A DNA stretch of 64,000 nucleotides from the NCBI RefSeq assembly GCF_011302055.1, contig NZ_CP049871.1, positions 1,136,501-1,200,500 on the forward strand. The letters run 5' to 3'. Positions 56,684-64,000 of this stretch are shown here, one piece after another. The position numbers were made by a program, and so were the translations under genes. Numbering within the stretch: the first letter of the stretch is position 1; each line of letters begins with the position of its first letter. Under the pieces are notes generated by a model that made no database searches, had not been told where the DNA came from, and saw nothing but the letters and a program-made list of their open reading frames with translations. This DNA comes from Sphingomonas sinipercae. GTDB lineage: Bacteria; Pseudomonadota; Alphaproteobacteria; Sphingomonadales; Sphingomonadaceae.

Positions 56684-58474
56684 TTACCTGCGGACGCCGC
56701 CGATCAATTCGGCGTAGCTGCCAAATTGCACGAGCCGGCCGCGATCGAGTCGCGCCGCGATGTCGCAGCCAGCCAAGGTCGACAGGCGATGGGCAATCAT
56801 GATGACGGTTCGGCCCTCCGCCTCGAGCGTATCCAACGCGTGCATGACGGCGGCCTCGGTGTCGTCGTCGAGTGCGCTGGTCGCTTCATCCAGCACCAGG
56901 ACCGGCGCCTTCCTGTAAATGGCGCGGGCAATCCCAAGACGTTGGCGCTGCCCACCCGAGAGGCGCACGCCGCGTTCGCCGACCAGCGTCCGATAGCCGT
57001 CCGGAAGGGAGCCGATGAAATCGTGGAGCTGCGCCTTGGCAGCGGCCTCCTCGACCCGCCGCATGTCCATGGCGTCATCGTCCACCGCAACGGCGATGTT
57101 CCGTGCGATGGTCGTGTCGGCCAGGAAGATGGACTGCGGAACGTGGGCGATGCTGCGCCGCCAGGCCTCGCGCGCATCATCGCCAAGCTCCACTCCGTCG
57201 ATCAGGATCCGGCCGGAGGTTGGCACCAGCAACCCCATCAGCAGGTCTGCCAGCGTGCTCTTGCCGCTTCCGGTCTTGCCGACGAGGGCAAGCCTGGAGC
57301 CGTTGGGAATGGTGAAGCTGATGTCCTCCAGCACCGCTTCCCGCCGGGCCTCGTAGCGAAAGCTTACCCGGTCGAATTCGATGCTCCGTTCGAACGGGAG
57401 CCTGGGGTGAGCGATGGCATCGGCACGTTGCTTGGGGAGGGGCAATCGAAACAGGTGGAGGACCTGATCGACGACTGCCTGGTTTCCCTGGGCCGTCGAC
57501 CAGCCGAAATAGATTTGTTGCAGCAACGGCAGCAGCCGCTGCGCGCCGAGGGCCAGCGCCCCAAGGATTGGAAGCGCGCCGGCAAAGCCCGAGGTGCGGC
57601 TCGACAGGAGCACTGCAAGGCCCGCGATGACGGTGATCCCAAGCGCTTCGATGACGTATCGCGGGGCAGCGCCGATGAAGGCCGTGTTGGCGCGGGCCGT
57701 CGCCATTTGAAGGTCGACCCGCTTGAACATGTCCAGGTATAGCGCTTGCGAGCCATCGATGATGATGTCGCGAATGCCGCCCAGGCTTTCCTGGACGATC
57801 TGGATCCGCCGATCGTAACTTTCCGCCAGTATTTGCGAGTTTCGTTCCAGTCGGCGCCGAGTCACCGCGGACACGCCGACATAGATGGCGGCGAAGGCAA
57901 CGGCGGCGGCGGCGGCAACCCTGGCATCGACCGCAATCAGTCCGGCGACGATGAAGATCGCGATGAAAGCGCCGATCGCCGCCTGCATCAGTTGCAGGAT
58001 GACGTTGAAGACCAGCGACTCCACTTTTTCGATTGCGGCGACCAGTCCGCTGGTGTTCCGCCGCGTATGGAAAGCATAAGGCTGAAGCAGCAGGCGCCGC
58101 TGGATTTCGACCGCATAGCGGTGGCCGACGTGGGCCACGAATGCTTGCGTCGAGCGCGTGAGCTGGAGCCGGATTGCGCCTGCGACCAATGCGACCAGTG
58201 CAAACAATCCGGCGGCGGCAGCGAGGTTCCCGCGATCGAAGATGGCTGCGAATCTGCCGGTCGACCGCTGGAGCGCGGAAGGATCAGCCGGCAAGGGGCC
58301 CGCCAGAATGGACAGGAACGGCAAGACTGCGCCGATCGTCGCCAGCTCCGCCAAGGCCCCGAGCAGCATCAGCAACAGCAATGCGTAGAAGCGTTGCCGC
58401 TCCGCTGGTCCGAGCAATTGGTAAAGCAGCCGCATCGAGCGCAGCAGGGACGACCGTGGCGGCGCCGCTTCCAT
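56684..58474 (-). CDS. ABC transporter, ATP-binding/permease (PglK/MsbA-like)
   Basis: This 596-residue half transporter has six membrane helices in the N-terminal 330 residues. The nucleotide-binding domain has Walker A GKTGSGKSTL, signature LSGGQRQRLGIARA and Walker B VLVLDEATSAL. PglK and related enzymes flip lipid-linked oligosaccharides. It is convergent with the main operon, so it may serve a separate glycan or glycolipid. GalE lies next to it on the same strand, 34 bases upstream. Confidence 0.88.
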   Translation of the reverse strand: MEAAPPRSSLLRSMRLLYQLLGPAERQRFYALLLLMLLGALAELATIGAVLPFLSILAGPLPADPSALQRSTGRFAAIFDRGNLAAAAGLFALVALVAGAIRLQLTRSTQAFVAHVGHRYAVEIQRRLLLQPYAFHTRRNTSGLVAAIEKVESLVFNVILQLMQAAIGAFIAIFIVAGLIAVDARVAAAAAVAFAAIYVGVSAVTRRRLERNSQILAESYDRRIQIVQESLGGIRDIIIDGSQALYLDMFKRVDLQMATARANTAFIGAAPRYVIEALGITVIAGLAVLLSSRTSGFAGALPILGALALGAQRLLPLLQQIYFGWSTAQGNQAVVDQVLHLFRLPLPKQRADAIAHPRLPFERSIEFDRVSFRYEARREAVLEDISFTIPNGSRLALVGKTGSGKSTLADLLMGLLVPTSGRILIDGVELGDDAREAWRRSIAHVPQSIFLADTTIARNIAVAVDDDAMDMRRVEEAAAKAQLHDFIGSLPDGYRTLVGERGVRLSGGQRQRLGIARAIYRKAPVLVLDEATSALDDDTEAAVMHALDTLEAEGRTVIMIAHRLSTLAGCDIAARLDRGRLVQFGSYAELIGGVRR

Positions 58475-58508
58475 CGTCAGCGCTTCCGCCTGGAACGGCG
58501 CCGTCGCG

Positions 58509-59510
58509 TCATGCGACGGGATTGTCCTTCAACTTGCGTTCCCAGTCCAGTGCGTGGCGAACGATCGTCTGGATTTCATTGAAGCGGGGAGCCCATTTCA
58601 AGGTCTCGACCAATCGGGCATTGGCGGCAACCAGCATCGGCGGGTCTCCGGCGCGGCGCGCTTTCATCTCGCGCCGGACCGGCTGGTTAAGCTCGCGGTC
58701 GAGCGCGTCCAGCACCTGCAGCACCGATAGCCCTTTGCCGTAACCGCAATTCATCACCAGATTTTCATCAGGCTTTTCGATCAGCTTCTCCAGGGCCCGG
58801 ACGTGGGCATCGGCGAGGTCGCTGACGTGAATGTAATCGCGCACGCACGTCCCGTCCTCGGTCTCATAATCATCGCCGAACACGTCGATATGGTCGCGCT
58901 TGCCGACCGCGGCTTCGACGGCGACCTTGATCAGGTGGGTCGATCCCTTGCCGATCTGGCCCGCCCGCCCGTCGGGGTCGGCGCCGGAAACGTTGAAATA
59001 GCGAAGCGCGCCATAGTTGAACGGATAGGCGGCTGAGCAATCGCTAAGCATCTGCTCGGTCATGAGTTTGGAAGCGCCGTAGGGGTTGATCGGCAGCTTG
59101 GGATCGTCCTCCTGGATCGGGACTCGATCGGGCGCGCCATAGACGGCTGCGGTCGAGGAGAAGAGGATATGCTTGGCGCCCTTGGCGACCGCCGCCGAAA
59201 TCAGGGCGTGCGTGGCTACCGTGTTGTTCTGATAATATTCGAGCGGCTTTTCGACGCTCTCCGGAACGACGATGGACCCGGCGAAGTGCATGATCGCCTG
59301 GATTTTCTGCTCGTCGAAAATCCGTTCGACCAAGGCACGGTCCGCGATTGAGCCTTCGTAGAAGGGGACGTCGTCGGGAACGATCGCTCGGGTGCCACTG
59401 GAAAGATCGTCGATGACGGCGACCGACCAGCCGGCATCTTTGAGCGCGAGAATGGCATGGCTGCCGATGTAGCCGGCGCCGCCGGTGACCAGGACTGGGA
59501 TCTTTTGCAT
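58509..59510 (-). CDS. galE: UDP-glucose 4-epimerase
   Basis: This 333-residue extended SDR enzyme interconverts UDP-glucose and UDP-galactose. The NAD-binding motif is GGAGYIGSH (residues 10-18). The catalytic Thr120 and Tyr144/Lys148 (NPYGASKLM) are present. The C-terminal MNCGYGKGLSVLQVLDALDR and GDPPMLVAANARL motifs are typical GalE features. It feeds galactose to the polysaccharide locus. It starts 116 bases from tRNA-Gln, which is on the other strand. Confidence 0.95.
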   Translation of the reverse strand: MQKIPVLVTGGAGYIGSHAILALKDAGWSVAVIDDLSSGTRAIVPDDVPFYEGSIADRALVERIFDEQKIQAIMHFAGSIVVPESVEKPLEYYQNNTVATHALISAAVAKGAKHILFSSTAAVYGAPDRVPIQEDDPKLPINPYGASKLMTEQMLSDCSAAYPFNYGALRYFNVSGADPDGRAGQIGKGSTHLIKVAVEAAVGKRDHIDVFGDDYETEDGTCVRDYIHVSDLADAHVRALEKLIEKPDENLVMNCGYGKGLSVLQVLDALDRELNQPVRREMKARRAGDPPMLVAANARLVETLKWAPRFNEIQTIVRHALDWERKLKDNPVA

Positions 59511-59626
59511 GCGCGGTCGCTAGCGAACCTGCGCGGGGTAGGCCAGCCTGCCGAACGCGAGACGGCTTTTCAGGCGGCGGAAGCTGGCTATAAGCGCCGC
59601 TCCCGCGCCCGAGCGGGTGCGCCTGC

Positions 59627-59701
59627 TGGGGCGTCGCCAAGTGGTAAGGCACCGGTTTTTGGTACCGGCATTCGCAGGTTCGAATCCTGCCGCCCCAGCC
59701 A
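59627..59701 (+). tRNA. tRNA-Gln (TTG)
   Basis: The 75-base cloverleaf begins TGGGGCGTCGCCAAGTGGTA. It has an anticodon stem CCGGT/ACCGG around TTTTTGG-type loop (anticodon TTG), T-loop TTCGAAT, discriminator G and an encoded CCA. Confidence 0.96.
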
Positions 59702-59841
59702 GCAGCTAGCCACCTGTCCACAGGCCGTTCCGAACTCCCGTTCGCAAGGTTGGGGAACTTCATCCTTTCGTCAGCTGTCCGGCGAACAGTTTACATCCTG
59801 TCCAAGGTGCGCTTTCTCCCGGGTTGAAAGTGGGGGGCACA

Positions 59842-60618
59842 GTGAGACCGAAAGCCGATCGAACTTTAAGCGCTCTCATCGCGTTAGTCTTGGCAGGAGC
59901 GGCAGCTCCTACCGCCGGCGCGCAATCCAAAGCAAATCCGTGGGAGAAGCATGAAACCGCGGCACTGGCGGAAGGGCGCGGATGCTACGCCAGCAACGAC
60001 GTCAGCGCCTGCAAGCGGATGCTCGCCGCTTACGCTCTGGCGCTCAAGTCACCCGGCCTTGGGGAGCAGGCGAGAGAAAGGTTCGTGGCCGCCATGCTCG
60101 ACGTCTACGCCTCAGCTGCCAAAACATCCCGCAAGAAGGGCGACGCGAACGGCGCCTTGATGCTGCTTGGCGACGGCCAGAAACTGATGGTCGACCACTA
60201 TGCAGGCGGCAGTCATTGGCACATCCTTTTCGATACCTCCGACTTGCTCGTTGAAAAAGTGGCGACGCTCTGGGAGCTCGGTCACGGCAAGGAAATGGCC
60301 GCGGCGCTCGATGACGTGCGCGGAGCACAAGATACTATATTCAAGGGAATAACCGATCAGCCTTGCAGCGAGGACCAGCAAAACGCCCGCATGTACATGG
60401 TTCAGCAGGCGGCGAACTTCGAATGGCGACTTGGCCGTTTCGCGAACGACGCATCCTCCGAGGCCGGTGAGAATGTAAGCACCGAAGCTATCGATCTGTT
60501 GGTGCAGTTGGGCACGGATGCTCAGGAACGGATGACCAGATGGAACGTGGCCGCCCCTTCGCGGGTGGCGCCCGTCGTTCCCGATATTTGCAAATACCTC
60601 GGCGTGGCGAAGAAGTGA
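59842..60618 (+). CDS. Secreted helical protein of unknown function
   Basis: The product is 258 residues from the GTG at 59842 (GGGGGG 4 bases upstream); a TTG at 59824 is in frame. A signal peptide (MRPKADRTLSALIALVLAGA, cleaved near AGAQ) is followed by an almost wholly helical domain with TPR-like spacing (YASAAKTSRKKGDANGALML, VEKVATLWELGHGKEMAAAL). Four Cys are present in the mature protein. No family was recognised. It is the first of a run of poorly conserved genes behind tRNA-Gln. Confidence 0.65.
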   Translation: MRPKADRTLSALIALVLAGAAAPTAGAQSKANPWEKHETAALAEGRGCYASNDVSACKRMLAAYALALKSPGLGEQARERFVAAMLDVYASAAKTSRKKGDANGALMLLGDGQKLMVDHYAGGSHWHILFDTSDLLVEKVATLWELGHGKEMAAALDDVRGAQDTIFKGITDQPCSEDQQNARMYMVQQAANFEWRLGRFANDASSEAGENVSTEAIDLLVQLGTDAQERMTRWNVAAPSRVAPVVPDICKYLGVAKK

Positions 60619-60787
60619 GCGCCGGCTGCATGTGCGCCGTACCGCCGCCGCTATTTGCCGATCGTGCGAAATGGCCGGATCGACCGGCTGATCCGCCACC
60701 TTTCCACGACGGTCCATGGAAAGTTGACGCTCATATGGCTGTGGCGCAGGCTGAAATCGGCGCGGACAATCGTGCTTTGGGGACGGT

Positions 60788-61663
60788 GTGAAAACCTTGG
60801 CATTGGCAGCTATTGCGCTGCTCTTCCTATCCGGTGCGCAAGTACCGGGCGCCCCGCCCGAACCACAAACGGAAATTAGCCTCGACCTCGATAACGACGG
60901 GTCGATGGACCGCGCTTCGGTGCATATGCGACCGCACAGCATGCGGCTCGACGTCGAGATCGTGCTTGGCAAGCAGACCAACCGCACGATCAACCTGATT
61001 GCTTTGCAGCAGCCTCCAAACGGCCCCTTGGTTTACGCAAAGTTGCGGCCAGTGGCGCCCGGGCGGTACACCTATGAGTGCAAGGTCAGCTCCAACCATG
61101 ACACGCAGCCGTGTCGGGCCGGTGTCGTCGAAACCTCGACAGACAGCATTGAAGTGGTGACGCCTGACCAGCCTAACCTGCTGATCTGGCTGGAAGACGG
61201 AAAGCCCCAGGTGGCCCGGCTTACAGACAGGCAGGCCTCTGTAGAGCCGCCGCGAGCCCATGTTCTGTTTGTAGTCTCCGCGAAATCCGGTCCGCCGGTG
61301 CTCAGTAGAAGTGAATCCCTGCGCGACAGCTTGGCGCTGCCCTGGCTCGCAAAAGGCATCGCACCGCTGTCGCCGCGTTGGTTCCAGGGCTGCCCGCACG
61401 CAGGCAACCTTAACGCCATGGAGGCGTGTGTGCGCCCGATTTGGCGTGCGCGGCAGGCGCAGCAATACGATCGCGTAGTGCTTGTCCTCGCCGTCCGTCG
61501 CGACTCTCGGTCGATGATTTGGCGATGCCTCGGCAACCGCGACTTCGCGAGCGCGGTCATTCGTACAACGGGACTGCTGCGCAGGTCGGATTCCGAAGCT
61601 GCCGTGCTCTGCCTCGACGAGGCGGTGTCGGATCTACCTCCATCGAAGCTGCGGGACCGATGA
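60788..61663 (+). CDS. Secreted protein of unknown function
   Basis: The product is 291 residues (GTG start). A short signal peptide (MKTLALAAIALLFLSGAQVP) is followed by a beta-rich domain whose start (ISLDLDNDGSMDRASVHMRP) resembles calcium-binding FG-GAP/VCBS-type repeat edges (DxDxDG). Seven Cys lie mostly in the C-terminal half. The function is unknown; the DxDNDG motif suggests a metal-binding extracellular protein. Confidence 0.6.
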   Translation: MKTLALAAIALLFLSGAQVPGAPPEPQTEISLDLDNDGSMDRASVHMRPHSMRLDVEIVLGKQTNRTINLIALQQPPNGPLVYAKLRPVAPGRYTYECKVSSNHDTQPCRAGVVETSTDSIEVVTPDQPNLLIWLEDGKPQVARLTDRQASVEPPRAHVLFVVSAKSGPPVLSRSESLRDSLALPWLAKGIAPLSPRWFQGCPHAGNLNAMEACVRPIWRARQAQQYDRVVLVLAVRRDSRSMIWRCLGNRDFASAVIRTTGLLRRSDSEAAVLCLDEAVSDLPPSKLRDR

Positions 61664-61743
61664 TGGGAAGGCGGTGCCTTTGGTCGGCTGCCGCGGAGTT
61701 GGGCGGCGTTGTTCGCTAAGTGATTGGATCTGGGGGGTAAGAT

Positions 61744-61950
61744 ATGATCATTCAAAGTCGGCTTTGGTGCATCCTGGCATCAGCGGTGATGGCTTCGGGC
61801 TGCACGACCGCACCAGCCGCGCCGCATATCCTGTGCCTGTCCGGCTGCCCGATAACCTCGAACTCGTCCGAGGGCCCGCCTGCTCCGCGCAAGCTGCCGA
61901 ACCCGCATGGCGTTGGCCAGACTTACGAAAAAGACATTCAGCCGAATTGA
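61744..61950 (+). CDS. Small lipoprotein of unknown function
   Basis: The product is 68 residues. The lipobox VMASGC places the lipidated Cys at residue 20. The mature part is Pro-rich (SSEGPPAPRKLPNPHGVGQT), with two further Cys. GGGGGGTAAG precedes the ATG, a strong Shine-Dalgarno. The protein is probably anchored in the outer membrane. Confidence 0.6.
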   Translation: MIIQSRLWCILASAVMASGCTTAPAAPHILCLSGCPITSNSSEGPPAPRKLPNPHGVGQTYEKDIQPN

Positions 61951-62275
61951 GCTGACCCGACCGCACCTATTCGCAACATCGCCCTCCACCAGGTTACTGC
62001 TTCTCGCATTGACAAGGGCGGGCGAGTGGGGCGCGTACTGCGCTCGCAGAGCGGGGGGTCGCGCGTTATTGCGCCTGGAAATTCGTAACAGGGACAAGTG
62101 TGTTCGAGCGCGTGGTGCCGACACGATGCGTTTGAGGTTTGCGAACCCAGAATGATTTCAGATCGCGGGCTTTCGTTGAATGGCAGCTCGCCGATTGCGC
62201 CACCAATCAAAGCTCCAGGCGCATAACCAACCACGCGCAGAAGGTTAGTGTGAAGGGTCTTACTCATCCTGGTGG
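61951..62275. other. 325-base stretch without a convincing gene
   Basis: The only sizable frame is a minus-strand ORF (61938-62267) that would start MSKTLHTNLLRVVGYAPGAL just after the serine hydrolase stop. It has weak initiation signals, low-complexity Pro/Arg content in its second half, and overlaps the lipoprotein gene end. No promoter, repeat or RNA signature was seen. Confidence 0.5.
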
Positions 62276-63271
62276 TCACCCGCGGTACGCAAGTAGTGCG
62301 GTCTGAAGTTGCTGACGAACGTAAGTGCACGCGTCCACAGCATTTGGCGACCCGGCGTTGGCCGCGACAATGATAGCCAGGCCGCGTTCTGGCGAAGCAA
62401 CCATATGGGTGAACCAAAACGTGTTGCTTCCGTCATGGGAAAGCAAGCGACTTGGCGCCCAGATGCCTTGCGGCGAGGAACTCAGCCATCCCAAAGAATA
62501 TGGTGTGCCGGCTGAATGAGTTGGCGCGGTCAGTTTTGCGTAAGTCTGTCGGGACACGAACCCTCCTCCCTCGTTGAGAAAGAGCCTGATGAACCTCGCA
62601 TAATCGCTCAGGGTCATCGAGTAACGCCCCGCCGGGCCATCGATCGGCGGATTGTCCGAGTCAGGAGCCCAAGGATCCAGCGCTGCATAGCTTTTGGAAA
62701 CGCTATCGTACTCGTGGCCCCATGGTTGCCCCAGTTCCTGCGGCGGCCCAAAGACGACGCTGTTCATTTTGAGTGGCTCAATGAGCTCCTGACGGAGACA
62801 TTGCTCATATGGTTGGTTCGCCAACCGATCGATCGCTGCGGCGACCAGAATGTAACCGAAATTGGAGTACTCATATTCTCCCGGCACGCCGCTGGCCGAG
62901 CGTGTGAAAATCAGCTCAGCAACCATCTGCCGCTGCTTCGGTAGTGACATATGATGAGGCCAGTTTTCATTTTTGAACGGACCGCGAGCGTACATCGAAT
63001 CCTTGATTCCGGCCCGGTGGCTAAGCAGATCTTCGACGAGCAAAGCTTTCCAACTCGGGTCCAATTTAAGGTCAGGGAAGAGATCGCCGACTGAGGCTTC
63101 CCAGCGGGCACGGCCCTGTTCAACCAGACGACCGTAGAGAAGGGCCGTCATTGCCTTCAGGTTCGAACCTATGTGCCACTGGTCGTGCACCGAAACCGGT
63201 TCGTTACGTCCAAATTGTCGGACGCCGACCGCCTCTTGGAACACCGTTCGGCCGGTACGGTTGATGGCCAA
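62276..63271 (-). CDS. Serine beta-lactamase-fold hydrolase (class C/penicillin-binding-like), N-terminus displaced
   Basis: The body of a serine hydrolase (PF00144 type) begins at the TTG at 63271. The SxxK tetrad is Ser36-Asn-Leu-Lys39 (HIGSNLKAMTA). The Tyr motif is YEYSNFGYIL and the third motif is LLSHDGSNTF. In-frame sequence continues upstream to about 63370 (…PRDFSPVSKARKSWNIPAL), so the true start is earlier. The matching signal peptide lies in another frame (63309-63434), which means a frameshift separates it. The gene is divergent from a PadR-family regulator. Confidence 0.7.
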   Translation of the reverse strand: MAINRTGRTVFQEAVGVRQFGRNEPVSVHDQWHIGSNLKAMTALLYGRLVEQGRARWEASVGDLFPDLKLDPSWKALLVEDLLSHRAGIKDSMYARGPFKNENWPHHMSLPKQRQMVAELIFTRSASGVPGEYEYSNFGYILVAAAIDRLANQPYEQCLRQELIEPLKMNSVVFGPPQELGQPWGHEYDSVSKSYAALDPWAPDSDNPPIDGPAGRYSMTLSDYARFIRLFLNEGGGFVSRQTYAKLTAPTHSAGTPYSLGWLSSSPQGIWAPSRLLSHDGSNTFWFTHMVASPERGLAIIVAANAGSPNAVDACTYVRQQLQTALLAYRG

Positions 63272-63308
63272 GGCGGCCAGGGCGGGAATGTTCCAAGACT
63301 TCCTGGCT

Positions 63309-63434
63309 TTAGAAACCGGGCTGAAGTCGCGGGGTCTGCTTAGATGCCACCTTGGCGATTCCTGCGGGGGCTAACAAAGCGACCGACGAGGCAGCTGCAG
63401 TATATCGAAAAATTTGACGCCTCGTGTAGTCCAT
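63309..63434 (-). pseudogene. Displaced Tat-like signal peptide of the serine hydrolase gene
   Basis: This frame begins MDYTRRQIFRYTAAASSVAL and stops after 41 codons. The RRQIF motif and the hydrophobic Ala-rich core look like a twin-arginine signal. The following enzyme continues in another frame, and the two frames are both open across 63309-63370. A one-base insertion or deletion in that interval explains it, either as a real disruption or as a read error. Confidence 0.6.
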
Positions 63435-63483
63435 GGCGACCCCCTAATTTGCGTGCCTCGAATATGAGCGGCTATGTCGAGGA

Positions 63484-63505
63484 GGTACGAAACGTACCGT
63501 ACGAA
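63484..63505. promoter_or_regulatory. Direct repeat / palindrome in the PadR-hydrolase intergenic region
   Basis: GTACGAAAC occurs twice, at 63484-63492 and 63497-63505 (13-base period, about one and a quarter turns), and GTACG-AAA-CGTAC forms a short inverted repeat. It lies 12 bases before the regulator ATG and 50 bases upstream of the hydrolase signal-peptide ATG, a good place for an autoregulatory operator. Confidence 0.45.
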
Positions 63506-63516
63506 ACAGAAAGTGC

Positions 63517-64000
63517 AATGGTTATGCCGATTACTGAGCTCGAGGGGGTGATCCTGGGAATCGTCCACAGCCGGGGGGTTTGCTCGACTTACGCGATCCG
63601 GCGACGCTTTGAGCAGTCCCCAACGTGGGGCTGGTCGTCCAGCAAGGGCTCCATCTACCCGGCGGTCCGTAGGCTGACGGCTCGCGGGCTCCTGGTTGGC
63701 GCTCAATCCCGTGAGACCGAGCGTGGTACCGAATTGCTGCAGATCACCGCGACGGGCAAGCATGAGCTAGCTGCTTGGATAACGGCCTTGACCCCTGAGA
63801 TGGGCGGAGCGCCTGTTGACCCGATTCGGACCCGAGTGAACTACCTTGGCGCACTGGTTGCGAAGGACAGGAACACGTTCCTGGCTGCGGCAGAGAAATC
63901 GATTAGAGATGCACTTGATCGCGCGTCCGCCGCGGAAAACGACCCGCTAGCAAGCGATAACTGGACGCTGCACGCTACTGCGCTTGGGATTCAGCTCCAG
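63517..64000 (+). CDS. PadR-family transcriptional regulator (3' partial)
   Basis: The open frame runs from an ATG at 63517 to the window end (161 codons) without a stop. The winged-helix signature is MPITELEGVILGIVHSRG followed by SKGSIYPAVRRLTARGLL and ITATGKHELAAWITALTPE, with a second helical domain after it, as in PadR/PaaX-like regulators. A second in-frame ATG at 63523 is possible. PadR proteins often repress a neighbouring gene and release DNA on binding a small ligand; the divergent hydrolase is the likely target. Confidence 0.8.

Noticed and set aside
59627..59701. tRNA-Gln as a possible phage or island attachment site
   Set aside because: No integrase and no second copy of the tRNA 3' end seen in the window.
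60655..60879. Plus-strand frame between the two secreted-protein genes
   Set aside because: No signal peptide or domain, and it overlaps the better-supported gene at 60788 in a different frame.
61938..62267. Minus-strand ORF starting MSKTLHTNLLRVVGYAPGAL
   Set aside because: It has a hydrophobic N-terminus but a poor Shine-Dalgarno and disordered Arg/Pro content, and overlaps a better-supported lipoprotein. Kept only as an uncertain note.

Overview
The window is GC-rich alphaproteobacterial chromosome, most likely from a Sphingomonadaceae member (Sphingomonas/Sphingomicrobium type). The evidence is a PdhB with an N-terminal Pro/Ala linker, the gyrA, trmFO, uvrC and recO proteins, a CtlX-type hydrolase, split transhydrogenase genes, frequent GTG/TTG starts and a GTTC-N7-GTTC (alphaproteobacterial LexA) box. 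No rRNA, CRISPR array, integrase or transposase was seen.

Region 1 (1-16009) is mostly housekeeping: the 3' part of pdhB, a squalene/phytoene-synthase-like protein, an EF-hand protein, a DUF559 endonuclease-like gene bracketed by two inverted REP-like elements, an L,D-transpeptidase, a radical SAM gene behind a LexA box, an M28 peptidase with a small lipoprotein, two tRNAs (Pro-TGG and a CAT tRNA), an atypical histidine kinase, gyrA, a host-attachment-family protein, a PfkB kinase, a SIMPL protein, a DUF488 protein and trmFO.

Region 2 (16243-20052) is a small, AT-richer surface-glycan island: a glycosyltransferase, a LicD phosphotransferase, a TagD-like cytidylyltransferase and a flippase. 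It is followed by yjbQ, a complete 28-codon mini-gene (promoter, SD, ORF, terminator), a CHASE2-EAL phosphodiesterase, transhydrogenase subunits pntAb/pntB, ctlX, a racemase, a TPR protein, uvrC, recO and apaG.

Region 3 (32347-59510) is a large exopolysaccharide/O-antigen locus. Almost all of it is on the plus strand, with start/stop overlaps that suggest one long operon. It encodes glycosyltransferases, a PPP-family phosphatase, a Wza-like export lipoprotein, a Wzc-like tyrosine autokinase, two polymerase/ligase candidates, a WbpB-WbpD-WbpE cassette with an L-2-hydroxyglutarate oxidase, an epimerase and second aminotransferase, an asparagine-synthase-like amidotransferase, methyltransferases, acetyltransferases, an extracytoplasmic alpha/beta hydrolase, a flippase, an ABC flippase/exporter and galE. 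The predicted product is an acidic, N-acylated and possibly amidated polysaccharide made by a Wzx/Wzy-type route.

Region 4 (59627-64000) starts with tRNA-Gln and holds poorly conserved secreted proteins, a serine beta-lactamase-fold hydrolase whose signal peptide is displaced by a frameshift, and a divergent PadR-family regulator cut by the window end.

The strongest leads are the hydroxyglutarate oxidase inside the Wbp cassette, the isolated 28-residue Trp-rich mini-gene, the DUF559 gene between inverted REP-like repeats, the LexA box ahead of the radical SAM gene, the LicD/TagD island and the 7-codon coupling leader in front of the tyrosine kinase.
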